Positions 10,021 to 20,261 of a stretch of DNA of 64,000 nucleotides are shown here, in pieces (position 1 is the stretch's first letter; each line of letters starts with the position of its first letter). The notes beneath the pieces are model-generated. The model was not told where the DNA came from. It searched no databases and was given only the letters and a program-made list of their open reading frames with translations. The DNA comes from Microvelia longipes. Its lineage: Eukaryota > Arthropoda > Insecta > Hemiptera > Veliidae. Position numbers and translations under genes: made by a program. The DNA lies in NCBI GenBank assembly GCA_018340805.1, contig JACMZG010000048.1, positions 22,501-86,500 on the forward strand, written 5' to 3'.

Positions 10021-10365
10021 ATCCTTTAAGGACCATTTGGTCCTTAAAGGATTCTATAATATAGGAATATACCAACATTATAGAATGATAATAAAGGAAA
10101 GTTCCTATATTATAGAATTGTAATAAAGAAATGTTCCTATATTATAGCATTATAATGCAGGAATGTTCCAATATTATAGAATTATAACATTGGAAAGTTC
10201 CTATATTATAGAATTATAATATGGAAATGTCCCTATATTATACAATTATAACATTGGAACGTTCCTATATTATAGAATTATAATATAGGAATGTTCCTAT
10301 ATAATAGGATTATAATGTCGAATGTTCTTATGTTATAGAATTATAATATAGGAATGATAAGAATC
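10021..10365. repeat. Self-complementary minisatellite
   Basis: It starts with a perfect 32-bp palindrome (10021-10052, centred on ACCATTTGGT). About eight units of 35-40 bp follow, built on TTCCTATATTATAGAATTAT and TATAATATAGGAA. Each unit is itself near-palindromic, so the array can fold many ways. Confidence 0.9.
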
Positions 10366-11130
10366 TACCTTTCTATACAAATGGAAGTTACTACCTACTA
10401 AAGCACACTATTTCTAACTAAACAAAAGAAAATTTTAATCAATGACAACAAATTTTTTTTTGAAGCCGTCATTAATTAATTCAACACCTTTAACTTACTA
10501 CAATAGAATCTAGTTATTAAAAAAAGTATAAAACCTCTTTTCCAATATAAAAAGGCATAATAAGAAATTTCCAATAATCAATCGATATAGGGGTCGGAAA
10601 AAATGGGAAGAACAATTGGTTGTGTAAGGGTGAGCCGATAGGTTTGGGGGGAGGGGACCCTCAATCCAAAGATTATTCTAATAAGGTTTCCGGAGTCTCT
10701 TTATTTTGACATTTCCGAAAATCCCCCCTTTAAGGTAGAAATGCCTTTTTATATTCTAATCTAAAAAGGTTCCTTGATCTAAAAATAAATGGGTATGAGA
10801 GAAATGAAAATTCGGATACTATATTATTTTAGATAAGCTCTTAATTATAGAGCGGTTTCGTAGTAGGTAAATAATTAGGGGTTAAACTCTATAGAGGTTT
10901 TGCAAGGCGACCACAGCTAAAGAATTGACATAGAATGTTTCGTAAGAGAGCAAATCTGGTGAATACCGTATGAAACAATACAGGTGATGATAAGGTTGAT
11001 AAAACGTTTTGAAAATAAACACACCTGGGGAATATCGCGTTTAACATTACAGGTAATAAAACCACTAAAATTACGGTTATGTGTTGACGAATAACTCTAC
11101 TAGCAAAAACCGGGTTCATAAAATATTATA
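10366..11130. other. No gene recognised
   Basis: AT-rich with a G-rich patch near 10650. The 76-codon minus-strand frame at 10889-11119 has no recognisable domain. Confidence 0.4.
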
Positions 11131-11134
11131 TATT

Positions 11135-11230
11135 GGTGAAAATACTGATTATAAAAAGGTATAAAATCTATTCATAAAAACTAAGAGCATAGCCCAGGCA
11201 GCGAACCCGGGATAAATTAATTCCATATAG
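11135..11230 (-). repeat. tRNA-Ser-like SINE fragment
   Basis: TATTCATAAAAACTAAGAGC, then ATAGCCCAGGCAGCGAACCC (reversed B-box area), match the minus-strand copy at 58500-58705. Only the central part remains. Confidence 0.5.
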
Positions 11231-11349
11231 ATCACAGCCACAAGGGAAGTTGACCATTACATTTTTGATTCCAAAGTAAATAACTAGCATTAAGTTTTAT
11301 AGAATTTAATACTGAATAATCCATTAGACCAAACTAAACATTAGTTAAT

Positions 11350-11480
11350 ACCACGAATAGGGCAACAGCCTCCGTAGTCAACGTCGTTAAAGCGTCTGCC
11401 CTTATTTTACCTTTGACACCACGGAGGTATGTGGGTTCGCATCCCAGTTTATTAAAGATTATTGTTAAAATAAATTTATA
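11350..11480 (+). repeat. tRNA-Ser-like SINE head
   Basis: GCCTCCGTAGTC, CGTTAAAGCG, CCTTTGACACCACGGAGGT and GGGTTCGCATCCCAG reproduce the class-II (Ser/Leu-type) tRNA-like head of the fuller copy at 26704. The 3' half is missing; a separate 3' half appears at 12255-12345. Confidence 0.7.
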
Positions 11481-11786
11481 TTGTCTAAAAGACGTTCTAC
11501 TGAAGTCAAAAAATATATCCTTCTAAGCATAGAGGTATATACTAGAGGGGGCATGACCTATCTCAATACATTGAGAGGCCTGAAACATCATTTTGGGGCT
11601 CTCAGGGGCTCTGTGTAACCTCATTAAACCTCCTTCATGAGTGAGTTAAGGTTGTAATAAATCAATTGTTTTCGGCTTCGCTCAAGTTTTTTGTGTTTTG
11701 ATTTGTATTTTTCACGTTATACTATCTAAGTTATTTGTAATTTTGTACTAATTATTTAATTATATTTATAAGGGGATAAGTAATAT

Positions 11787-11799
11787 ATACATACATATA

Positions 11800-11873
<74 letters not shown>
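11787..11873. repeat. (TA)n microsatellite
   Basis: TA run inside the MITE-A copy. Confidence 0.96.
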
Positions 11874-11875
<2 letters not shown>

Positions 11876-11916
11876 TAAGTAAGATTACTTTTTCGATGTT
11901 TCAAAATTGAACCTAT

Positions 11917-12203
11917 AGTAGCCTATAGTATTGAACCTATAGTAGCCTATAGTAACCTACCTATAGTATGAACCTATAGTAGCCTATAGTATTGAACCTA
12001 TAGTAGCCTATAGTATTGAACCTATAGTAGCCTATAGTATATGAACCTATATAGTAGCCTATAGTATTGAACCTATAGTAGCCTATAGTATTGAACCTAT
12101 AGTAGCCTATAGTATTGAAACCTATAGTAGCCTATAGTAAACCTATAGCCTATAGTAGCCTATAGTATTGAACCTATAGTAGCCTATAGTATAACCTATA
12201 GTA
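11917..12203. repeat. Minisatellite, CCTATAGTAG type
   Basis: About a dozen units of about 23 bp (TTGAACCTATAGTAGCCTA) with a TATAG sub-repeat. The unit derives from the 3' subterminal part of the host MITE-A, which in other copies reads AACCTATAGAGCCTC once. Confidence 0.93.
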
Positions 12204-12225
12204 ATATATCACTATGCTCCTAAGT

Positions 12226-12846
12226 GCAATAAATGATCATCAATTAATAAATTTTCAATAAACTATCGCCAACTTTAGATTATACTTAGAGCGTACTGTT
12301 TGCTGTCACTTGAGGTAGTCCTCGAAGGGTTATCTAAACGACATTATTATTGGACAACAGAACAGATGTTTACGTCTTAAAACCTATCAAAATCCAGTCA
12401 AATCACCTGTACCAAATTCAACGAGGAATACTTCAAACAAAGGTACAACTTCCCTTTGAAACGCTTAAACAATACCTAACAATACTTAAGCACGTGTCGT
12501 CAATAAAGAAAAGGACCCCAACTAAAAAAAAAAAAATGCAAATAATATGCAAAACACCTAAAAGATGCAGCCAGATGCCTCTTGAAATTACTCATCCGAT
12601 TTTTAAAAGTATTGAAAACGGTTCGGATAATTTTTAATCATTAATAGCCCCCTTTTAATTTTTATTTATATTTACGAACGTTCGAGATCATTAATCCATT
12701 TTATCTATGGCTGTGTCATTTCCATGGATTTAAGGTACCGAATAGATTGGCTTTATGAAGAGATAGAATTTGAAAGGGTGAATCTAATCATTTGACTGAT
12801 ATTGTACGCGGAGTTCTAGGAGTATTAATTGATGATCATTTATTGC
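12226..12846. mobile_element. Candidate TIR element with 24-bp perfect ends
   Basis: A 24-bp block beginning GCAATAAATGATCATC at 12226-12249 is repeated as an exact reverse complement at 12823-12846. Between them lie a 3' tRNA-Ser-SINE fragment (about 12260-12345) and a 95-codon unassigned plus-strand frame (12350-12637, lysine-rich centre). It could be a DNA transposon of 621 bp or a rearranged fold; no target duplication was seen. Confidence 0.5.
12255..12345 (+). repeat. tRNA-Ser-like SINE 3' part
   Basis: TATCGCCAACTTTAGA, TTTGCTGTCAC, TGAGGTAGTC and GGGTTATC match the 3' half of the copy at 26704-26940. Confidence 0.65.
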
Positions 12847-12977
12847 AATTTGGAGGCTATTGTTGACAAAAACATAGTCGGTAGAACATCTTTTAGACAA
12901 TATTTGTAAAGTAGAATTTGTCTGCATTTGTTTTGAATAAATTTGTAATTTATTACAAACTTACCACCCGTGGTTAG

Positions 12978-14080
12978 TAGTAGTAGTAGTAATATGGGTG
13001 GGGGAAGAGGTAGTAATTACCAGGCAAGTAGGCCACATTGTAGGGCCCTTTTTGCCAGCTCCCTAAGATAGTGTTCTACTCCTTTTAATTTCAAGTGAAG
13101 GTATATTTCATCTAATCTAGACAGAAGAGCCGTGGATTTCTATGGTTCCTCTCATGCTTTTTCAAACAATCATACATATTTTCACTGACTCTATAGTCTA
13201 GTGAAAACTAGGAACAACACGTGCCCTCGCTGTTAAACCAATCTTCCATACACTTTAAACTTCAAGGCAGACACACTATAGTAAATGAATGAATGAACCG
13301 TTTATTAGATCAATAATATAATAAAACATAAATTAAAAATAAATTCTATTAAATCATATAAAATTATTATAAATATTTATAATAAATTTAATAATTTATT
13401 ATAAAATTAAATTATTATTTTCATATTAAATTATTTTATTATAATTCAATTATTATTATTATTTTATTTATTTACTTACTATTTTTTGAATATAACAAGC
13501 TCTGAGTTGGGTTAAATTATAAGTAATTTGCAACATACAGGGTTTGTTAGACCACTCTTCTTCTTACCACAAGGCTCTAGTAGGTCTATGTCGCCAGCCC
13601 CCTCCCCCTATGGTGTGTCCCAGTCTTATTTAAGGAGAATAGACCTGTAAGCTTATTTTTACTTGTTTATTAAATTTTACATAATTAATATTTGTAATGT
13701 TGTTTATTTTTGTTATATTGATATTAATTTATGTTTATAAATAAAGGAATATAAAAAAAAAAATAAATAAATTCTGGATCTTTGATCTAAATCAGCCAAA
13801 GCTGCGGTATTATAACACTATAGGATTATAATGAATCTACTATGAGGGTCCTAAATTTTGCCTGTACCCAGTTTCAATTAGGGTAAGGGATTTTAACGAG
13901 TACCTGACAACGCACAGGCTCTAGTCACTTCTGAAAGGCGTGGTAAACAGAATTTTTATCCTCTCATAAAAATCCTACAGGCCCGTGCTGGGATTGAACC
14001 CATACCTAAAACTTGAAATTTTAAAGTCCATTCATTCTGTGTGGCCGCGTACCTTAGCCACTACACCACGGGTGGCTCTT
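12978..14080 (-). repeat. SINE (head type 2) plus module, interrupted
   Basis: This is the reverse complement of the 733-1295 composite. The module lies at 12978-13281 (CCAGCTCCCTAAGATAG etc.) and the SINE body and head at 13824-14080, with the B box reversed (GGGATTGAACCC) near 13989-14000. A 533-bp insertion separates the two halves. Confidence 0.8.
13282..13814 (-). mobile_element. Insertion with 9-bp target duplication
   Basis: ACACTATAG occurs at 13273-13281 and again at 13815-13823, flanking an insert absent from the 0.7-1.3 kb copy of the host SINE. The insert is very A/T-rich and begins with a TAAATGAATGAATGAA-type tail at its left end. This suggests a 5'-truncated non-LTR element on the minus strand. 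No RT motif is present in it. Confidence 0.7.
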
Positions 14081-15099
14081 TACCACCCGTTGTTACTTTT
14101 CCTCATTACTATCGCAGGTATATAGAATAAGTATTGTGTTTGCGAAAAAATCCGAAACCGGGATGTTACCGGAATTATCCGTAACAGGTGTCTTTAAGAC
14201 CTCCTTAGTGGTTTTCTCAACGTTGTCTGTCTGTATGTTTGTGCGTGTAAGACTGTCTGTTATCATCGTAGCTCTTAGTGTATTAACGCTAGAGAGTTCA
14301 AACTTTGCACATGTCAGTCTACAAGTCTACTACCGCTGTAGTTGTGATATTAAAAAAAAAATATGACGTCATTAACCTGTAATCATCTCAGCGAAAATTT
14401 CGAAAAATTATAAAACGCGAAAAAAAGATGGGATCGGATTGAGATTAGGCACGCATGTAGCATTGTATAAGACTAGAATATGTGCCAAGTTTCATCTCAC
14501 TATAAGGATTAGTTCAATTTTATCAAATGACTTGTGTAGATTTTTGAAACAATTGTAAAAAATCGGTTTATAATCCAATCGAGTTGAAATATTACCAGTG
14601 TGAACCATTACGTAATAAATAAGTGTACAAAGTTTCGTGTAAGCATAAGTGGACTATGCTTACATGGCTGACCGCTAGAATGAAACGGGTGTATTAACTA
14701 TCTGAGGACGAGCAAAGCGAGTCCGAGAACACGCTGTAGTATAAATTTGGCGAATTTTATATTCTAGGGACGAGCAAAGCGAGCCCGAGAACATGCTCTA
14801 GTATAAATTTGGCGAATTTTATATTCTAGGGACGAGTGAAGCGAGTCCGAAGTAGGGAGGATGAGCGTAGCGAATCCGATGTGATGAGGAAAAGTTTTAA
14901 CCTGATTTTTCGGACCTGATTTTTTTCTATTGTTTTGCTCCTTGGGAAGGTCATTAATACCTCCTCCTTGCTTCGGACTCGTTTCGCTCGCCCAAAAATA
15001 CAGTTCACCAAATTGATACTGCAACATGCATAAGGCATGTTGCAGCGAAAGCGAAGCGAATCATAAGGATTCGCTTCGCTTGTCTTCAGATAGTAAATG

Positions 15100-15178
15100 C
15101 ATCCGTATCATTCTCAGCGGTCACACATAAAGCACTGATCACGATCAATGCTCCTTAATTTTTATGATCCAACAAAAA
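15100..15178 (-). repeat. 5S-rRNA-like segment
   Basis: The minus strand reads GTTGGATCATAAAAATTAAG, then GTGATCAGTGCTTTA and GTGTGACCGCTGAG. This corresponds to the A-box to C-box part of a 5S rRNA gene, with the C box damaged. Confidence 0.7.
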
Positions 15179-15399
15179 TCATGGATATACATGTCGTATT
15201 AAAACAAAACCTAGTGTACTTATTTATTAGGTAATAATATATACTTGTACCAAATTTCAACTAAATTGGACCATTTCCCAATTTTTTTTAAAAAAAGGAC
15301 ACAAGTCATTCAATAAAAATTGAACTAATGCTGATAATGAGATAAAACTTGGCACATATGTTAGTCTTATACAGAGTCACATGAATGACAAATCTGAGA

Positions 15400-15443
15400 T
15401 TTGTCATGATGCGATCGGATTGAATCCGATCGCATTATTTTTC
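15400..15443. repeat. Two adjacent small palindromes
   Basis: ATGACAAATCTGAGATTTGT pairs around its centre and is followed by TGCGATCGGATTGAATCC completing with GATCGCA. The second stems from the 5S-FB GATGCGATCGGATTGAG block. Confidence 0.8.
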
Positions 15444-15490
15444 AGTGTTTTATGATTTTTGATTTTTTTTTTCTGAGTCATTATTGCGGG

Positions 15491-15732
15491 TTAATGACAA
15501 CACGCAAGGTAACTAAACAAGCACCAACGATAACTAAAATCAAGAACCGAACTACAAGCACAGAAGAAATTTGAAGAGCGAACTCAATTTATCATTGTTG
15601 CATAACCTGAGTTTCACTTTTTAGATGAGGTTCCAATGATGTTATACAGAGCCTTTGTGAACCCTAATAAGAAGTTTTAAGCTTCTCTATACATTAAGAT
15701 ATGCTATGACCCCTCTAATAATAAACTTCTAT
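15491..15732 (-). mobile_element. Diverged MITE-A copy
   Basis: CAATGATGTTATACAGAGCC, TTAAGATATGCTATGACCCC and TCTAATAATAAACTTCTATG follow the order of the 44.2 kb copy on the minus strand. Many substitutions and a lost left terminus suggest an older copy. Confidence 0.55.
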
Positions 15733-16250
15733 GGTTTATACTGTAAAATTAAGTTTTTTACTAAAGCTATAACTTCAAACGCATTAAAAAGTTGATACCA
15801 TTGAGGATATTAGATACACCGCTCCATATACGAACTATATTGTTCAATAAACAGCATCTATATTCTTATTTAGGGAGTCGGCCATATTTTTTTAAACAAA
15901 GGGGTGCCAACTATATGTAAATGTAGCATCACCCCTCCTTTTTAAAACAAGATCCGCCAAAAAAAAAAGGTTCGGTAAAAAAATTACCCCAAATAATAAC
16001 ACGCGGTAAGTGTGGTCGCATGTACCAACTTAGCAAAAAAAAAAACAAAAAATTACCCTTAAATAATTAATTAAGGGAGTATTCAATTTAATTAGATGTA
16101 CATTAACACTAATTGAAGGTGCAAATCATAACAATCAAAGGGGTTATTTATGTACGGCTATAATTAAGGCGCTTAAAGCGATGAATAAAGATTTAAGCGT
16201 GATGCTTTGTAAGCACGAAGAAGGTTTATGGCAAGGACCATGGTCTTCTT
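15733..16250. other. No gene recognised
   Basis: AT-rich with A-runs. Two similar CGCGGTAAGTGTGGTC-like or TTACCC(C/T)AAATAAT blocks near 15990-16070. No coding signal. Confidence 0.4.
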
Positions 16251-16254
16251 TGTC

Positions 16255-16330
16255 ACTTCTCGTCCCGCCGTCATCCGTCACTTCCGTCCGTCCGTCACTT
16301 CCGCCCGTCCGTCACTTCTCGTCCCGCCGC
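16255..16330. repeat. Short CCGTCACTTCCGTCCGT tandem
   Basis: About four units of 18-22 bp built from CGTC/CACTTC, unusually GC-rich for the window. Confidence 0.8.
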
Positions 16331-16559
16331 GCATCATGATGAGTCAGTCATGGAGTGTCTTAACTACACAACTTTGAGCTTTCATATCTTATAAAACTAA
16401 GAATGGTAACGCGATAAAATTTTAAAGGATGAGACAAGCTAAACAAGATAATTTGTCTGAAGCAAATTATACATTTTGTCATGATCTCAGTAAAAAGATA
16501 CGTAATATTTATTTTGGATTAATTCATTACTACTTTTCCAAGTTTTGATTAACCTAATG

Positions 16560-16860
16560 CTATAACAATTCAGATATGTGGTAACCCAAAAATTCTGCGG
16601 TCGCGTGAAGCGAGTTCGATGTCACCCTAGACTTTATATAACTACTCTATTCTATAAGTTCGAGCGCAGCGAGACCGAAGTAACACTATGCATTATGCTT
16701 TGTATAAATCATGAGATTCTGAGGACGATCGCAGCGAGTCCGAAAGTTTTACACCCTAGACACAGGATAACCATACTAAAAAAATAATAACATCTTAAGC
16801 TTTGGATAATCGTGAAATTCTAAGAACGAGCGAAGCGAGTCAAAAGTTGTAAGAAACCGT
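16560..16860 (+). repeat. 5S-FB fragment (GAGCGAAGCGAGTCC blocks only)
   Basis: Four degenerate copies of the GA(C/G)GAGCG(A/C)AGCGAGTCC(G)A block at about 16595-16620, 16660-16680, 16722-16745 and 16824-16850, spaced 60-105 bp. Neither the 5S segment nor the terminal part is present. Confidence 0.6.
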
Positions 16861-17020
16861 ACCGAACTACTCTCTCTGTACCGATTTTCTCGGCACTGGG
16901 AATTCAACTAGAGTTGCCTTGATGGTCGAAATTCTATTTACTTTCTTCAAGTCCAGGTTTCTATTAACAAAATTGTGTAATTAAACAATAATTGAAACAA
17001 AAAAAATAGATGAAAAAAAT

Positions 17021-17154
17021 GATGATGACCTCATGTTAGGTTAAAAGCGATTTACAAATAAACTATTATTTTTGCCGAGAGACTCTTTTCTTCGTTTCTT
17101 AATATAATTAAAACGATACTTAAAGCGCTTTTAACCTAACATGAGGCCATCATC
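17021..17154. mobile_element. 134-bp TIR element
   Basis: GATGATGACCTCATGTTAGG with TTAAAAGCG at the left is mirrored by CGCTTTTAACCTAACATGAG with GCCATCATC at the right, with one mismatch. The short centre has no ORF. It is a minimal MITE by structure. Confidence 0.85.
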
Positions 17155-17840
17155 AGTGCCTGTACAAATGAGAAACGATCATAAACGATTAAAATGATAT
17201 TTATTTTCTACCGCTCAATGAGAAATAGGAAAAATGTATTTTGCGAGATAGCAAAAGAGGGAAAAATGTAGTGAAGCTTTTACTTGAATTTCTTTTTCTC
17301 CAATTTCATCCACCACACCCTTTCCTGTACCTTAATATGAGATTCTGAAGGAGGGGAAAGGGGAGAGGGGAAATGAGAAGGGAAAGACTTAAGCATTCCC
17401 CCTCTGAACTAAGAAAAAGAGGGATAGGGATTGATTTTGGAGGTCTTGTTGGTTGTACGCATGCGCCTTATTTCTTCCTCATTCCCTCATCAGAGAACGG
17501 ATCAATTAGTTGCAGTGTTCAACCCCCCCCCCTCTAGGGAGGGGTGCTGTTAATTGCGAACCTCGACCCAAGAAGGGGCAGAATCCAAGGACCACGCCCT
17601 TACAGGGGCATTTTACCCCCTTAAGTAAAAACTGTAAGCTAAAAGAAAATCCTCATTTTCTCTTTTTTGACTCATTTTTTTTAAAAAAAAAATATACTAT
17701 TACTTGAATCCTTTATTTAGATGCCCTGTCTAGAACATGACTCAATTTTGAGGTAACGTATGCAGCAATAAGGCAAAACAAACTGTTGCTTTGACATTTA
17801 AAGTTGATAATCAAATTCAGCACAAAATTATGAGTAAGAA
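17155..17840. other. No gene; purine/pyrimidine-rich patches
   Basis: GGAGGGGAAAGGGGAGAGGG near 17350 and a C-run at 17521-17533 are notable. A plus-strand frame at 17510-17707 has proline-rich then lysine-rich composition and no known motif. Confidence 0.4.
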
Positions 17841-17844
17841 TCAT

Positions 17845-18575
17845 GCATCCAAAATAGGGTACGGTGTATCTCGAAACTTTTCCTTGCAACATCGGATTCG
17901 CTACGCTCGTTTCAAACCACATTGGACACATGTTTTTGACTATCCGAGGACGAGGGATGTGAGTCCTAAGATGTGTTGCTGAATAAATTTGGCAAATTGT
18001 ATGTTCTGAGGACGAGGGAAGCGAGTCCGAAGTAGGGAGGATGAGCTTAGCGAATCCGATGTAATGAGGAAAATTCCTCATTTTTTACAATTTTTTTAAA
18101 AAAAATGTATACAAGTCATTTGTTAAAAATCGAACTAATGCAGATAATGAAATGAAACTTAGCATGTTTTTCGGTTCTATACATTGCTGTCAAATTTAAG
18201 AGAGCAAAATGGGGACAAAAAGTCAAAGAGCAATAATTAAAAATATTTTCTTAGACATAAAGTCTTAAACATGGCTACATGCGAGCTAAATCTCAATTTG
18301 ATATCAACATTTTTTCCGCGTTTTTATGACTTTTCCAAATAAACCATTATAGCGGGTTCATGACGTCATAGAAAATAATTTCCGGATAACATAACTCTCT
18401 AGCGTAAATATACTAGGAGCTACGATGGTAAAACGCACATACAGACAGACAACTTAGTGAAAACCACTCAAAAGGTCGTAAATAGACCTGAAAGGGATAA
18501 TCCGGTGACATCCCGGTTTCGGATCTATTTAATACTTTTCCTATATACCTACGGTATAAATAAGGGAAAGTAAAA
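17845..18575. mobile_element. 5S-FB rearranged copy
   Basis: In plus-strand order: a minus-oriented AGGGTACGGTGTATCTCG and CGGATTCGCTACGCTCG block; plus-oriented GGACGAGGGAAGCGAGTCC and GATGAGCTTAGCGAATCC blocks (17950-18065); then a minus-oriented body from 18090 to the end. The body has CATGACGTCATAG near 18359, CAGACAGACAAC, ATCCCGGTTTCGGAT and terminal CTATATACCTACGGTATAAA. The terminus contains its own small hairpin (TACTTTTCC and GGAAAGTA). Confidence 0.8.
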
Positions 18576-18677
18576 ATTGAAGGTAAATCGTCAGAAATAG
18601 AAAAAACTAAGAAACCAAATGTAACTTTTAACGTTGACCACTCTTCTGTTATCAATTCATTAGCAACGGTAGTGCTG

Positions 18678-18830
18678 CCACAGCGCTAAGTATAATATTA
18701 GCGCGAAGTATAATATTAGCGGTATTATCGCGAAGTATTTCGCGCGTTCGCGAGATATTTCGCGAGCTTTGAATCGCGATCACCTCACGCTGCGTGTTGG
18801 CCAAGTCACTAGTGAAATCACCAATAAAAG
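18678..18830. other. CpG-dense patch
   Basis: About twenty CG dinucleotides occur in little more than 110 bp, largely as repeated CGCGA/TCGCG (for example TTCGCGCGTTCGCGAGA), within otherwise CpG-poor DNA. A duplicated AAGTATAATATTAGCG lies at its left. It might be an unmethylated regulatory patch or the core of an unknown repeat; no gene is recognised beside it. Confidence 0.55.
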
Positions 18831-19021
18831 GGTAAGGCGTTTAAGACTCGGCGTCATATAAGATCACATCTTTTTACGCAAACCTTGGCTTTTTTACACT
18901 AATATTTTTAGTGAGGAATGTATTGTTAATAAATACTCACATGTTACTTAAATTATGTTTTTGGTTCAAACAGATAGTGGAAGGGTTAAGATTTGTTTTG
19001 TCATCCTTTATCAAAGGCAAA

Positions 19022-19275
19022 AATAAATATAATAGTTATTTATGCAACAAGGGATAAAAGTAAGTTTTACAGCTCAAGTTAAAGTTTCGTCCTAAGGCAG
19101 CGCCGAAGGAGGAAACTTCATTAGCTCACGAGGCCGGTAGGCCGAGGGAGATAAACTAGTTAGCTCCCGAGGCTTGCCGAGGGAGTTAACTAACATTTTG
19201 GCTCCCGAGGCTTGACGAGGGAGATAATACGAGAGCTGAAAACTTTCATCCCTTGTTGCATATTAAATTTTATCT
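19022..19275. repeat. Rep-F foldback unit
   Basis: The outer inverted arms are GCAACAAGGGATAAAAGT with TTTACAGCTC on the left and GAGCTGAAAACTTTCATCC with CTTGTTGC on the right. The centre holds three or four dyad repeats of the type CTCCCGAGGCTTGCCGAGGG. The same dyad family occurs at 63470-63640. Confidence 0.75.
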
Positions 19276-19914
19276 ACGACTAGAGAACTAATACTAACAA
19301 CTATTAATATATTCTTCAGCTCCTTAATTGTTATTGTGTTAGTTTAGTTTATTCTTACCATGTCAATTACTCTGATGAAAAGAGAATAAAGCCACTATCT
19401 TCACATTATTTTATTGTAAGCTGTCAATAGAATAATGTGTAATACTATATTTGTAATTTAAACATTAGCGTGTGTATATTGTATATTCTACCCGTAGTAC
19501 CAACATAACACCGAAAAAATCCTAAAAATTTTACTAAAAAATTCTGTCAAGTTGGCAACACTTTCACTTTTCTCCCTAGGGAGTAAAAGTACATTTACAG
19601 TGTAAGATAACAAGACTGTAAGTAGAACTTACAGTACAAGGAGTATATAACCCATTTTTATGACCAACCTCCCATTCTATCTAATAGATGTACTGTAAGG
19701 AATACTTCAATTACTTAATACTTTAATACTGTAAGGAAAAACTTGGGAGCTCGAGCTAACCCCTGAGTCGCACCCTGTGAAGTTAATGAGTCTTCACTAC
19801 CTTTATAAACACTTTAAAAACTAAAATAACGTTACGTCTTGTTTGGTGGGATTCGTTTCCGTAATATCAGATCGATATGAAAACAGGAATGGATCGTACT
19901 TCTAAAAATAAAAA
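19276..19914. other. No gene recognised
   Basis: Contains scattered TACTGTAAGG/ACTTACAGT motifs (19590-19740) and a GGGAGTAAAAGTA block near 19580 like that of the 42.8 kb minisatellite. No coding signal. Confidence 0.45.
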
Positions 19915-20245
19915 AATCGGGTACGGGGTACCTCGGAACTTTTCCTCATTCCATCGGATTCACTTTGCTCGTCCTCAGAATATATAAGTCGTTAAATGAA
20001 TACTGCCCCTCGTCTTTGGAGTCAATTCGCTCGCCTCAGATAGTAAATATATCTATTTTATTCCCAGCAGTCACCCATCCAGGCACTGACTACGCTCATT
20101 GCTGCTTAACTTTTATGATCCAACAAAAGTAATGGATATACTTATCTTATTGAAACGAAACTTAGTGTACTTTTATTACTTTAAGGTACACTTGTACTAA
20201 ATTTCAACTCAATTGGATTATTTTCCGAATTTTATAATTTTTTAA
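19915..20245 (-). mobile_element. 5S-FB partial copy
   Basis: On the minus strand: AAATTTAGTACAAGTGTACC, the 5S-like segment, TTTACTATCTGAGG-CGAGCG blocks, GATGGAATGAGGAAAAG and GTACCCCGTACCCGATTTTT. The 5' half is replaced by the minisatellite that starts at 20262. Confidence 0.8.
20058..20127 (-). repeat. 5S-rRNA-like segment, well preserved
   Basis: The minus strand carries AAAAGTTAAGCAGCAATGAG (A-box region) and TGCCTGGATGGGTGACTGC (C-box region) at natural 5S spacing. Known metazoan 5S genes have AAGTTAAGCA and CTTGGATGGGTGACCGC at these points. Confidence 0.8.
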
Positions 20246-20261
20246 TTTAAAATATTTATGT

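Larger units (their letters stand above)
11528..12216 (+). mobile_element. MITE-A copy expanded by two tandem arrays
   Basis: The 5' end CATAGAGGTATATACTAG and body (CTCAATACATTGAGAGGCC, GGGGCTCTGTGTAACCTC) are family-typical. The 3' part is interrupted by a (TA)n run. The block just inside the right terminus (AACCTATAG..) has been amplified into a minisatellite before the final ATATCACTATG. It is 689 bp long versus about 324 bp for a simple copy. Confidence 0.85.
14090..15490. mobile_element. 5S-FB foldback copy
   Basis: The left half 14090-14880 is in plus orientation. In order it has: terminal TTTTCCTCATTACTATCGC, CGAAACCGGGAT, GTTGTCTGTCTGTATG, TGACGTCATTAACC (about 14363), CATAAAACGCG-like, GTGCCAAGTTTCATCTCA, a decayed 5S segment, then GACGAGCAAAGCGAGTCC blocks. 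From about 15040 the order reverses: GCTTCGCTTGTC, a 5S-like segment in minus orientation (15100-15178), and the same body reading back to the CGCATTATTTTTCAG region near 15440. The element is thus two unequal inverted halves. Frames across it (14136-14366, 14764-15038) are not coding. Confidence 0.85.

Noticed and set aside
14136..14366. 76-codon ORF and the related frames with HIGFATLILP..SDSLRSS words (14764-15038, 17713-18081, 50891-51247, 56881-57102)
   Set aside because: They translate the GACGAG-CGAAGCGAGTCC and ATCCGATG blocks of 5S-FB in arbitrary frames; they share words because the DNA is repetitive, not because of a protein.
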